A DNA stretch of 64,000 nucleotides from Mycobacterium sp. MBM (GTDB lineage Bacteria; Actinomycetota; Actinomycetes; Mycobacteriales; Mycobacteriaceae), in NCBI GenBank assembly GCA_021648845.1, contig JAKJHY010000012.1:124001-188000 (forward strand), given 5' to 3'. Position 1 is the stretch's first letter; each line of letters begins with the position of its first letter. Of this stretch, positions 7,826-15,287 are shown piece after piece. Below the pieces are notes generated by a model. It was not told the origin of the DNA, did not search any database, and saw nothing but the letters and a program-made list of their open reading frames with translations. The position numbers were made by a program, and so were the translations under genes.

Positions 7826-8781
7826 CGGTGCACGATCCAGTCGCTGAGATGCTGCGGTGCACCGTCGCCAAGATCGGCACCGCCGCTGAGGTCCTGAAGC
7901 GCAATCACTGGATCCACAGTGATGATGTCGGAACGCTGCGTATCACGAACCCGCCGCCACCAGGCCGCGGTCGTCCAGACGGTCGGGTCGGCGGGAACCC
8001 GCACAGTCAAGGTCGCTTCCTCGGCGGTGGCCTCCACCAAACCGAACTCGGAGAGGTCGACCAGTTCTTTGGCATAGACCAGACCTCTGGTTGGTACCTG
8101 CCACGGTCGCAGGACGTCGGCGGCGACCTCGCCGCCAGCAAGGATCGGCACGGTGAGCTCGGCGCCGAGTCGGGTCGCACTGCGCACCTGCTCCACTACC
8201 GGATCCATTCCATACCAGTACGTTTCGACAAGTCCGCTGTCCGCAGGTACCAATGCCAGTTTCACCAGGAGCTCCCGGCGCGCAGCCTCGGTCATCGGCG
8301 TGTCCGGCAGCGGATCCTTCTCGGTCATTTTGGACACCGCCTGCTGGCTAACTCCGATGGCCGCGGCAATGTCGCGTTGGCGGAGGTGACCGCGCGTAAG
8401 CACACAGACCCGTTCAGCCGCCCGCCGCCGCCAGCTGCGCTCGCTGGCGGCGCGGGGCGGCCGTCCTGGTGTTGGCGTTCGGTAGGTTCGCCCGGAGAGC
8501 ACCAGTTCGCCGGTGCTGCCGACGCTGAGATCCACGTCAGCCTGAGCCAGGAGCGCTGAACGTGCCTCATCTGAGATGGTCTCGCACACCACGAATACGC
8601 GGCGGCCTGGATGGCGGCGCACACGACTAAGGACTGCGGCCGGAGATGGCACACGTTCTGCCAGAACCAGGTCCGCTACTACGGCGCGGCCATCGATTCG
8701 GTATGTGATGCTGTGTGCATCACCAGTCACCATCCGCACGCCTGCGTCGACCAAGCGGGCAGGAATCGAAGCAGAGAGCAC
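7822..8781 (-). CDS. HTH protein, putative AbiEi-type antitoxin and autorepressor
   Basis: This 319-residue protein has three parts. The first ~100 residues are an alpha/beta region (AVVADLVLAERVPSP, RRVFVVCETIS). A clear helix-turn-helix follows at about 128-153 (LRQRDIAAAIGVSQQAVSKM). A C-terminal domain of about 150 residues carries GLVETYWYGMDPV and YAKELVDLSEFGLVE. Canonical AbiEi has its winged helix at the N-terminus, so this is an architectural variant. The gene starts at a GTG (8781), and an 11-bp inverted repeat upstream is a fitting autorepressor site. It overlaps the nucleotidyltransferase gene by ATGA. A non-toxin role such as a transcriptional regulator with a partner enzyme remains possible. 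Confidence 0.6.
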   Translation of the reverse strand: MLSASIPARLVDAGVRMVTGDAHSITYRIDGRAVVADLVLAERVPSPAAVLSRVRRHPGRRVFVVCETISDEARSALLAQADVDLSVGSTGELVLSGRTYRTPTPGRPPRAASERSWRRRAAERVCVLTRGHLRQRDIAAAIGVSQQAVSKMTEKDPLPDTPMTEAARRELLVKLALVPADSGLVETYWYGMDPVVEQVRSATRLGAELTVPILAGGEVAADVLRPWQVPTRGLVYAKELVDLSEFGLVEATAEEATLTVRVPADPTVWTTAAWWRRVRDTQRSDIITVDPVIALQDLSGGADLGDGAPQHLSDWIVHR

Positions 8782-8807
8782 GTCTGTTACTCTACTCAGT
8801 GACTACT

Positions 8808-8852
8808 TGTCAAACAACCTATTGTCGATAAATAGCGTTCTGGTTGTTTGAC
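8808..8852. promoter_or_regulatory. Operator-like inverted repeat and promoter of the AbiE-like pair
   Basis: GTCAAACAACC at 8809-8819 and its exact reverse complement at 8842-8852 form an 11-bp inverted repeat with a 22-bp spacer. On the minus strand a TTGACA (8808-8813) overlaps the proximal arm, and TAGAGT (8789-8794) lies 7 nt before the GTG start, so the arm would cover the promoter. AbiEi-type antitoxins repress by binding inverted repeats. Confidence 0.6.
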
Positions 8853-8998
8853 TTCGACCAACCAGTGGCGTAAAAACCGTCCATTGATCCGTCATACGCT
8901 GGTGGAGTTTAACGGGCCTAGCGTCGAGGAACCTGAGCAGATAGAGCTACTCTGACGTTTTCGCGGCGACGCCGGTAGCCCAGGCATCGCTGACAGCC

Positions 8999-9048
8999 GC
9001 TGACTCTTAATCAGCGGGTCTGGGGTTCGAAACCCTGACGGCGCACCA
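8999..9048 (+). tRNA. 3' fragment of tRNA-Lys(CTT), probable att remnant
   Basis: A normal tRNA 3' half is present: anticodon stem GCTGA/TCAGC at 8999-9003 and 9011-9015 with loop CTCTTAA (anticodon CTT), a T-loop TTCGAAA at 9026-9032, acceptor strand ACGGCGC at 9038-9044, then A and CCA. The sequence 5' of it (8969-8998) gives neither a pairing acceptor strand nor a D-stem, and the T-stem holds two G-T pairs, so no functional tRNA forms. A 3' tRNA half at the end of an integrative element is the classical att scar. Confidence 0.75.
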
Positions 9049-9101
9049 TGCAAACGCAATGCTCAGGCAGGGTTGTTGTCGTTTCGGAGTGTTTGCTGCC
9101 T

Positions 9102-9128
9102 GTGACAGATGTGACCGATGTGACCGAA
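9102..9128 (+). repeat. Three tandem 9-bp repeats
   Basis: GTGACAGAT, GTGACCGAT and GTGACCGAA follow one another directly, starting 54 bp after the tRNA fragment. They could be integrase or excisionase arm sites, but they lie on the side taken as chromosomal, so chance or a local expansion is equally likely. Confidence 0.4.
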
Positions 9129-9223
9129 AGGTCTCCATATTGTCCCCGCGCTGCGGAAGCAGACCCACCACAGCAAACGGCGCGTCGGCGTGACATGTGA
9201 GACCGCCGTCCTAAGGTCGTGCC

Positions 9224-9378
9224 GTGTCTAATATGCCTCCCGACCCCGATGCATCTGACTCACGCGAGGACGGTGCACCTACCAAAGAGGCCTGTGCCAA
9301 GCTCTATCAGGAAGTGGGTCTGCTGCACGATCAGGTGACAATTTCGGTCACGCGGCCTGACTGGCCGTCGTGGTCATG
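9224..9378 (+). pseudogene. 5' remnant of a hypothetical gene cut by the IS3 element
   Basis: A frame starting at GTG 9224 (or ATG 9233) encodes about 36 residues of acidic sequence (MPPDPDASDSREDG, then ACAKLYQEVGLLHDQ) before running into the insertion-sequence end at about 9336 and stopping at 9378. The continuation beyond the IS is absent because a second IS fragment lies on the far side. The product is not recognised. It appears to be the chromosomal gene next to the tRNA, disrupted by transposition. Confidence 0.45.
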
Positions 9379-10169
9379 ATGGCTTCGTATTCGACGGGGG
9401 TCAACCGGCCGAGGGCGCCTTGGCGGCGACGTCGGTGGTAGGTGCGTTCGATCCAAGTGACGATGGCGATCCGCAGCTCCTCTCGGGTGGCCCAGCGGCG
9501 GCGGTCGAGGACGTTCTTCTGCAGCAGGCTGAAGAAGCTCTCCATCGCCGCGTTGTCGCCGGCCGCGCCGACACGTCCCATTGAGCCGACCATGCCGTGA
9601 TGGTGCAGGGCCTGGACGAACTTTCGACTTCGAAACTGCGACCCTCTGTCCGTGTGAACCACGCAGCCGGCGACCACCCCACGGCGGCCGACCGCGTTGC
9701 GCAGCGCGGCGGTCGCCAGGCGTGACTTCATTCGGGAGTCGATCGAATAACCCACGATGCGGTTGGAGAATGCATCCTTGATCGCGCAGAGGTAGAGCTT
9801 GCCCTCGCCGGTATAATGCTCAGTTATGTCGCTGAGCCACAACATGTTTGGCGTTTCAGCGGTGAAGTCGCGCTGGACCAGATCGTCGTGCACCGGCGGT
9901 CCTGGTTTGCCGTTCTTGCCGCGCTTCTTGCCGAACACGCTCCACAACTGCTGCTGTGAGCAGATGCGCCAGGCGGTGCGCTCGGCCATCGGCTCGCCGG
10001 CCTCACGGGCCTCCTCGACGAGGTAGCGGTAGCCGAACTCGGGGTCCTCGCCGTGCGCGTCGAACAGGGCGTTGGCGCGGTATGCCTCGACGAGTTCGGC
10101 ATTGGTGATGGGATTTGCCCGCCAGCGGTAGTAGGGCTGGCGGGCGAGCTTGAGTACCCGGCGCGTCAC
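9348..10169 (-). CDS. IS3-family transposase OrfB (DDE integrase domain)
   Basis: The frame contains the rve/DDE catalytic triad: Asp in WLSDITEHY, Asp in VHTDRGSQF and Glu in AAMESFFSLL. The N-terminal HTH_21-like region reads YYRWRANPITNAELVEAYR. It is open upstream of the listed Met as far as the orfA end. It is most likely made as an OrfAB fusion by -1 slippage at the AAAA tract at 10220-10223, in the last codons of orfA. It catalyses strand transfer of the element. The length is that expected for IS3 OrfB. Confidence 0.9.
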   Translation of the reverse strand: MTRRVLKLARQPYYRWRANPITNAELVEAYRANALFDAHGEDPEFGYRYLVEEAREAGEPMAERTAWRICSQQQLWSVFGKKRGKNGKPGPPVHDDLVQRDFTAETPNMLWLSDITEHYTGEGKLYLCAIKDAFSNRIVGYSIDSRMKSRLATAALRNAVGRRGVVAGCVVHTDRGSQFRSRKFVQALHHHGMVGSMGRVGAAGDNAAMESFFSLLQKNVLDRRRWATREELRIAIVTWIERTYHRRRRQGALGRLTPVEYEAIMTTTASQAA

Positions 10170-10201
10170 CGCGACGGGAATCCCGTCGGCGGCGAGCTCA
10201 C

Positions 10202-10510
10202 TTACGAGCGGGTAGACCCTTTTCCCGGCAGATTGGCCTGCGACAAATACGCCGCTGCCCGCCGTAAGACTTCATTCTCTTGTTCCAACAACCGATTTCG
10301 GCGTCGTAGCTCGCGCAGATCAGCGGAGTCATTGGTGCTCTTACCTGGCTTGGCGCCCTCGTCGACGTCGGCTTGGCGCATCCACTTGGTCAACGTCATC
10401 GGGTGCACGCCGAAATCGGTGGCGATCTGCTCGATCGTCACACCGTCGCCGCGGTTACGGGCAACGCGGACGACGTCGTCGCGAAATTCACGGGGGTAGG
10501 GCCTAGGCAC
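10202..10510 (-). CDS. IS3-family transposase OrfA (HTH_Tnp_1)
   Basis: This is a 102-residue helix-turn-helix protein (YPREFRDDVVRVARNRG, then VTIEQIATDFGVHPMTLTKW) followed by a leucine-zipper-like helix (LRELRRRNRLLEQENEVLRR), as in IS911-type OrfA, which binds IS ends. The GTG at 10510 is preceded by GGAAGGA at proper spacing and is preferred over the GTG at 10561, which lies inside the terminal repeat. Its 3' end holds the presumed frameshift site into orfB. Confidence 0.88.
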   Translation of the reverse strand: MPRPYPREFRDDVVRVARNRGDGVTIEQIATDFGVHPMTLTKWMRQADVDEGAKPGKSTNDSADLRELRRRNRLLEQENEVLRRAAAYLSQANLPGKGSTRS

Positions 10511-10563
10511 ACTGACATCCTTCCAGCCCGCCCGCTTTGGGCAAGCCAACTCAGATGTCACCT

Positions 10564-11022
10564 ATTGGTGCAGCAGACCCGATGATCGTGGGCTGGCGGG
10601 TAGCGTCGCACATGCGTACCACCATGGTGCTGGATGCGTTGGAGATGGCTCGTTGGTCACGCGGAAACACATTGCCGGGCTTGACATGTCACTCCGATGC
10701 CGGATCGCAATTCACCTCTATCCGCTATGGCGAACGGCTCGCCGAGATCGGAGCGGTCCGCTCGATCGGCACGATCGGAGACAGCTACGATAATGCCCTG
10801 GAGACGGTGAACGGCTACTACAAGGCGGAGCTGATCTACGGGCCAGTCCGCACCAGGCCGTGGAAGACCGTCGAGGACGTCGAACTCGCGACCCTGAGCT
10901 GGGTGTACTGGCACAACACCAGCCGCTTACACAGCTACCTTAATGACATCCCACCCACCGAGTTCGAAGCCGCGTTCCACGATGCACATGGGACCGACCA
11001 ACCCCTGGCCGGAATCCAATAA
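10564..11022 (+). pseudogene. 5'-truncated IS3-family transposase OrfB fragment
   Basis: The frame encodes the C-terminal half of a different IS3 OrfB. IVGWRVASHMRT, the second catalytic Asp (TCHSDAGSQF) and the Glu region (SYDNALETVNGYYK) are present, but the first catalytic Asp and all upstream sequence are lost at the junction with the neighbouring IS. One residue seems missing in the usual DNALAE motif. It is a dead remnant. Debris of the 3' IS end probably continues to about 11050. Confidence 0.8.
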
Positions 11023-11062
11023 CCCGAGCCTCCGGGAAAGTCAGGGCGATTCAATCAAGTAG

Positions 11063-12262
11063 CTAGAGTCCGATACGTTTGGCGATGACCTCGTTCATGA
11101 TTTCGTTGGTGCCGCCGCCTATTCCGAGAATTCGGCAATCTCGATAGTGTCTCTCGATCTCAGACTCACGCATGTAGCCCATCCCACCGAAGATCTGAAC
11201 CGCCTCATTGACCACGTAGTCGCACGCATACACAGCGGTGTTCTTGGCCATCGACACCTCGGCAACGACATCCTCCCCCGCTAGCCACCTCTGCATGACC
11301 GCACGGGTGTAGGTGCACGCCACGTCGACCTGTCGAGCCATCTCCGCAAGCTTATGGCGAATGATCTGGCGCCCCGTCAAGGGTCTACCGAACGTTTCAC
11401 GTTCCCGCGCCCAACTCTTGGCAAGGTCGAGAGCCCGACCCGCCGTCGCGTACGCCTGGACGGCGATGCCGAGCCGTTCAGCCTGAAATTGCTGCATGAT
11501 CTGCAAAAACCCACTGTTCTCTGCCCCCACCAGGTTGTCAGCCGGTACGCGAACGTCGACGAAAGACAACTCGGCGGTGTCGCTACATCGCCACCCCATC
11601 TTGTCTAACCGGCGGGACACTTCGAATCCAGGCGAATTCTTGTCGATCACAAGCAATGAAACTCCACCGTAACCCGGTCCGCCGGTGCGTACCGCCGTAG
11701 TAACGAAGTCCGCTCGAACTCCGCTGGTGATGAACGTCTTTGCTCCGTTGACCACGTAGGTGTCCCCCTCGCGCACCGCGCGTGTGCGCAGATTCGCGAC
11801 ATCTGAGCCTGCCCCAGGCTCGGTAACGCCCAGCGAGCCGATCATCTTTCCTGCGAGCGTAGGACGGACATATCGTTGAATCAGGGCGTCGGAGCCATTG
11901 GCGGCAATGTGGGGAAGGGCAATGCCATGGGTGAACAAGGCGGCGCAGACGCCAGTGGACCCGCCTGCGGCCAGGATGGCCTCAGTGACCAGTGCAGAGT
12001 CAATCGCATTGCCGCCGCTGCCGCCGACTTCTTCCGGGAACCCGATTCTGAGAAGCCCCACCTCGGCAGCATTGAGATGCAGGTCGCGCGGAATCTCACC
12101 CACGTGCTCCCATTCCGCTAGCTTCGGCGCGATTTCACGTTCCGAGAAAGACCGCGCCATTTGGCTCAGCGCTCGTCGCTCCGGCGTGGTCCACACCTCC
12201 GGGGCGATAGCGAAACGAGCAGCCCCATCCCTGCTTGCCGTGGTCGTGCCAGCGTCCGTCAT
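11063..12262 (-). CDS. Acyl-CoA dehydrogenase
   Basis: This 399-residue flavoprotein has the family layout. The mid-domain FAD/substrate motif is GVTEPGAGSDVANL, followed by GAKTFITSG. The C-terminal signature is VNEAVQIFGGMGYMRESEIERHYRDCRI and ends in GGGTNEIMNEVIAKRIGL. It oxidises acyl-CoA to enoyl-CoA and feeds electrons to ETF. A GGAGG site precedes the ATG at 12262. It is the last gene of a 14-gene minus-strand run, 160 bp after the alcohol dehydrogenase. Chain length or branching preference cannot be judged from sequence. Confidence 0.93.
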   Translation of the reverse strand: MTDAGTTTASRDGAARFAIAPEVWTTPERRALSQMARSFSEREIAPKLAEWEHVGEIPRDLHLNAAEVGLLRIGFPEEVGGSGGNAIDSALVTEAILAAGGSTGVCAALFTHGIALPHIAANGSDALIQRYVRPTLAGKMIGSLGVTEPGAGSDVANLRTRAVREGDTYVVNGAKTFITSGVRADFVTTAVRTGGPGYGGVSLLVIDKNSPGFEVSRRLDKMGWRCSDTAELSFVDVRVPADNLVGAENSGFLQIMQQFQAERLGIAVQAYATAGRALDLAKSWARERETFGRPLTGRQIIRHKLAEMARQVDVACTYTRAVMQRWLAGEDVVAEVSMAKNTAVYACDYVVNEAVQIFGGMGYMRESEIERHYRDCRILGIGGGTNEIMNEVIAKRIGL

Positions 12263-12422
12263 CTCAGCCTCCCAGAGAATGTGATAGATGATCGATGAGG
12301 TGTCTGATGCTTGCCGTCCTCACGACGGGAAAGAAGGACCCGACGCCAACCACCCAAGGGGCCCGGCCGCATGATCTGCAGCAACGCAAGGACATGGAGA
12401 CCAGCAGTGGGCATGATGCTCT

Positions 12423-13529
12423 TCAGAACCGGACCAGCCCTCGGATATTTTTTCCTGAACGCATATCCTGGTAGCCCTCATTAATTTGGTCGAGGGAGTA
12501 TTCGCGGGTGACCAACTCATCGAGCTTCAACAACCCAGCGGAGTACAGCTCGACCAGTCGCGGAATATCGTGCGGCGCATTGGATGAGCCATACAAAGCG
12601 CCACGAATCTGCTTCTCGTAAAGCGTCATTTCAAGCAGTGATCCTGAGATCGATGAGTCGTCGGGGTGCCCGATGGCCGTGACCACGACGCGCCCGCGCT
12701 TTCCGACCAAGGCCAGCGCTTCCGCGGTGTAGGAGGCCTCAGCCACATCGGTGGTGAGGATGCAGACATCAGCCAGCTTGCCCAGCGTCATATCGCTGAC
12801 CAGCGACCAAGCTTCATCCATCGAGGCCGCGGTGTGCGTCGCACCGAACCCGCTCGCTTGCTCTCGCTTGAACTTCACCGGATCGACCGCCACAATCGCC
12901 AGCGCTCCCGCGATTCGCGCGCCCTGAATCGCATTCATTCCGATTCCGCCCGCTCCCACTACCACGACGGTGTCCCCGGCGCGCACCTCCCCAGTCCGCA
13001 CCGCAGATCCGTAACCGGTCGTGACGCCGCAACCGATCAAGGCTGCCCGATCCAGGGGGATTCCGCCGTCAATCTTGACCACGGACGCCTGCGGCACCAC
13101 TGTGTACTCGGAAAACGTCCCGAGCAAACACATCTGCCCGACGTCCTCGCCTCGTGCGTGAAAGCGATAGGTGCCGTCGATCTGCGGTCCCATCATGAGC
13201 GCCGCTCCCAACTCACAGAGATTGCCCATGCCGCGCGCGCAGTACGAGCAGCGCCCACACGAGGGAAGGAAGGTCAAGATGACAGAATCACCTTCGGACA
13301 GTTCCTCAACCCCTTCGCCGCACTCCACGACTGTGCCAGCACCCTCATGACCCCCCACTACCGGCAATGGGATCGGGAGGTCGCCGGTCACCAGATGTTC
13401 GTCGGAATGGCACAAGCCGGTGGCCGCCAGCCGCACGAGGACCTCCCCGGGACCTGGCGGATCCAAATCGACTTCTTCGACCTCCCACTTCTGCTCCAAG
13501 CCCCACAAAACAGCCGCACGTGTCTTCAT
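12423..13529 (-). CDS. NDMA-dependent Zn alcohol dehydrogenase (AdhD-like)
   Basis: This 368-residue medium-chain dehydrogenase has the catalytic-zinc Cys in ATGLCHSDEHL, GGHEGAG with the zinc His, four structural-zinc Cys in CGRCSYCARGMGNLC, and the Rossmann GAGGIGMNAIQ. Overall it resembles the NDMA-dependent, mycofactocin-associated alcohol dehydrogenases and AdhD of the M. tuberculosis mymA operon. In that class NAD(H) stays tightly bound and the external electron acceptor is thought to be mycofactocin. It would oxidise an alcohol intermediate of the surrounding pathway. The start ATG has an AAGGGA site. Confidence 0.85.
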   Translation of the reverse strand: MKTRAAVLWGLEQKWEVEEVDLDPPGPGEVLVRLAATGLCHSDEHLVTGDLPIPLPVVGGHEGAGTVVECGEGVEELSEGDSVILTFLPSCGRCSYCARGMGNLCELGAALMMGPQIDGTYRFHARGEDVGQMCLLGTFSEYTVVPQASVVKIDGGIPLDRAALIGCGVTTGYGSAVRTGEVRAGDTVVVVGAGGIGMNAIQGARIAGALAIVAVDPVKFKREQASGFGATHTAASMDEAWSLVSDMTLGKLADVCILTTDVAEASYTAEALALVGKRGRVVVTAIGHPDDSSISGSLLEMTLYEKQIRGALYGSSNAPHDIPRLVELYSAGLLKLDELVTREYSLDQINEGYQDMRSGKNIRGLVRF

Positions 13530-13677
13530 GTTGAAGTCCCTTCTATCGAATTACGCTTCTCGAGTAGTTATCCCGACCGCGCACGGTGGTCGCGCGAACT
13601 GTCCTGGATGATCTCCGGGCACATCGCCCAGAGGCCCGCGCCGCTCACCCGGGCCCGGGCGCGGTACCGCACCGACA

Positions 13678-14088
13678 TCACACATTGAGCAGGTCGTGAC
13701 GCTTGTCGGCCTCAAGGATTGCCCGGTATTCCGGAAAGAGGTTCTTTGCCTGCGGTATGAGCTTGATCAGTTTGGTGACAGGACCTTTCGCTCGTACAGT
13801 TCCTTTCGCCATCGCCATGGTCAAGTTCACCTTCCCCAACCAGAACCTGTTGCCGGTATCCGCGGACATGAACAATTCGACATTCGGTGTAACGCCACTG
13901 TCCGCGCCGGTCTCTACGACCTTCTCCGGCATATCCACGGTTACTACCGCATCCGGATCGGTGTAGTGGATCCGTAACACCACCCCGGACCCGGCAAGTC
14001 TGTTCGCAAGGTCTTCGTTCTCCAAACCTCGTCGAAAGATGCCGGCGAGGTAGCGGTAAACCTCTTCCGCATCAGCGAAGACAGCCAT
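13678..14088 (-). CDS. SCP2 sterol-binding-domain protein
   Basis: This 136-residue protein resembles the SCP2 lipid-transfer fold. It begins with VYRYLAGIFRRGLENEDL, has a beta-rich middle (VVLRIHYTDPDAVVTVDMPE) and ends with NRFWLGKVNLTMAMAKGTVRAKGPVTK, the usual SCP2 helix-strand pattern. It probably binds a lipid-like or acyl-CoA ligand and has no catalytic motif. A GAAGGGAG site precedes the ATG at 14088. It sits between the BtrH-like gene and the alcohol dehydrogenase on the same strand, suggesting that the pathway handles a hydrophobic substrate. Confidence 0.8.
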   Translation of the reverse strand: MAVFADAEEVYRYLAGIFRRGLENEDLANRLAGSGVVLRIHYTDPDAVVTVDMPEKVVETGADSGVTPNVELFMSADTGNRFWLGKVNLTMAMAKGTVRAKGPVTKLIKLIPQAKNLFPEYRAILEADKRHDLLNV

Positions 14089-14179
14089 CGTGATTCTCCC
14101 TTCCTATGACACAATTCAAAGCGCTCAAATAAATCTGCTGGGTCGCAACCAGTTCGGCTTGCTCCGAAGCAATCAGAAC

Positions 14180-15238
14180 TCATAGGAGTAGATCTCCTGC
14201 CTCCCTCAGCGCCTCCGCGAGTCGACGTTCGGCTGTCGGCAATTGCGCAGCCACGGACGCGGCGCCGCTCGCTCTTCGGTGCGGATCTGCACCGCGGTCA
14301 TAAGCGGCGTGCGCAACCGCGGTCCACAACTCAGATGCGGTCTTTGCAGCCTCCGCTGCTTTAAACGCAGGTTCGAAACTCAACTCTTCAGCGACGCGCC
14401 GACATCCACGTGCTTGCAGATCTCGGAACAGACCGCCTCCGGTTCCGGCTTTTTCGATGAAGGCGCTCAGCGCAAACAAGGCTCCGTCGAGGGTGTCGTC
14501 GTCAAAGATCTTCGGCCACCGCTTGAGATCCTCCACAAAAGTCGATACCCCTGGTAGCCCACGCACCTGAATTTCACAATCGGAGTCCTCGGTGATCGGC
14601 GCGCTCACACACGAACCCTGCATCGCGTCCGCGGACCTACGGAAGGCCGACCGGGCAGCATTGCCGAGATCTGGTGCCGCGCCGGGCCACTCGACTACGT
14701 AGGTGGTGTGCCGCGTGGGGACGGGAAATCCCGTCGATGCCCGCGCCTTCCGTAGATTCTCGTAAGGCACGGCTTGAGGTGTATCGCGATCGTTATCGAC
14801 CACGAAGGCGAGTTCCTCGTCGTCGTCGTACCCTACGATCACGACATCGTGCCGGCTCATACTCAGACGCGTTCTCAGATAGGGCAATTCGGCGATGTCA
14901 GTCCACACCATGACCGGCGTACCGGCATCGATCTGTTCGGTCACCCATTTCCACCCGAGATCGGGGTCGTCTGTCGAACGACACTCGAAGCGCGCGCCCA
15001 ACCGGGTCAAGTATTCGTCTTCGAGGTCCGCGCTGCGTCCAACGAGGTAGATCGGTGGACGTAGGTGGGCCGAGCGAACATACGAGAAGTCGAGGGCCCC
15101 GCCGAGAGCAAACACGATGCCTTCGTCCGGGGTGTCATCACCCCAACGGATCCCGGCCCATTCGGTCAAATCCCGAAGAGCCCCCGATCCGCAGTGGCCG
15201 CCCATGTCGTGGCGATACGGCACCACCATCGATGCCAT
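14180..15238 (-). CDS. BtrH-like N-terminal domain / DUF4872 protein
   Basis: This 352-residue protein begins with a conserved Cys after a Gly-His pair (MGGHCGSGALRDL), followed by FALGGALDFSYV and later SRHDVVIVGYDD. This is the BtrH_N pattern, a cysteine-protease-like fold that in butirosin biosynthesis transfers an acyl group. The C-terminal half matches DUF4872-like sequence. The possible catalytic Cys is near residue 16 and the His near 129. It follows the acyl-CoA dehydrogenase and has a very strong GGAGGAGG site. Its substrate here is unknown; acyltransfer or hydrolysis within the catabolic cluster is inference. Confidence 0.7.
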   Translation of the reverse strand: MASMVVPYRHDMGGHCGSGALRDLTEWAGIRWGDDTPDEGIVFALGGALDFSYVRSAHLRPPIYLVGRSADLEDEYLTRLGARFECRSTDDPDLGWKWVTEQIDAGTPVMVWTDIAELPYLRTRLSMSRHDVVIVGYDDDEELAFVVDNDRDTPQAVPYENLRKARASTGFPVPTRHTTYVVEWPGAAPDLGNAARSAFRRSADAMQGSCVSAPITEDSDCEIQVRGLPGVSTFVEDLKRWPKIFDDDTLDGALFALSAFIEKAGTGGGLFRDLQARGCRRVAEELSFEPAFKAAEAAKTASELWTAVAHAAYDRGADPHRRASGAASVAAQLPTAERRLAEALREAGDLLL

Positions 15239-15287
15239 CAGTCCTCCTCCTCTAGATGACTAACGTGCGGGCGGCAACTCCTCTGAG

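Larger units (their letters stand above)
1..9048. mobile_element. Terminal part of a putative AICE with defence cargo
   Basis: Several gene types typical of actinomycete integrative and conjugative elements lie together here: an SCO3933-like protein, an XRE regulator with a DUF5919-like C-terminus, a NUDIX hydrolase and an HD protein. They are followed by CBASS and AbiE-like defence genes and then a 3' tRNA-Lys fragment. AICEs integrate site-specifically at tRNA 3' ends, leaving the full tRNA at one end and a 3' copy at the other. The fragment's orientation implies that the element lies to its left and extends beyond the window start. No integrase, Xis, Rep or TraB gene is in view, so this is inference from content and the att-like remnant. 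Confidence 0.55.
9336..10560 (-). mobile_element. IS3-family insertion sequence
   Basis: About 1.22 kb contain orfA and orfB in the -1 frame relation typical of IS3. The ends read TGACA... on the left and ...TGTCA on the right, and both outer flanks extend the match to AGGTGACA as an inverted repeat. No 3-4 bp direct duplication is visible around the ends, which suggests that the right side was rearranged after insertion; it now abuts another IS fragment. The transposase frames are open, so the element may be active. Confidence 0.75.

Noticed and set aside
8960..9048. Intact tRNA-Lys gene
   Set aside because: The 5' half forms no acceptor or D-stem pairs; only the 3' half from 8999 is tRNA-like.
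9333..10563. Target-site duplication of the IS3 element
   Set aside because: Flanks AGG and CCT are inverted, not direct; they extend the terminal inverted repeat instead.
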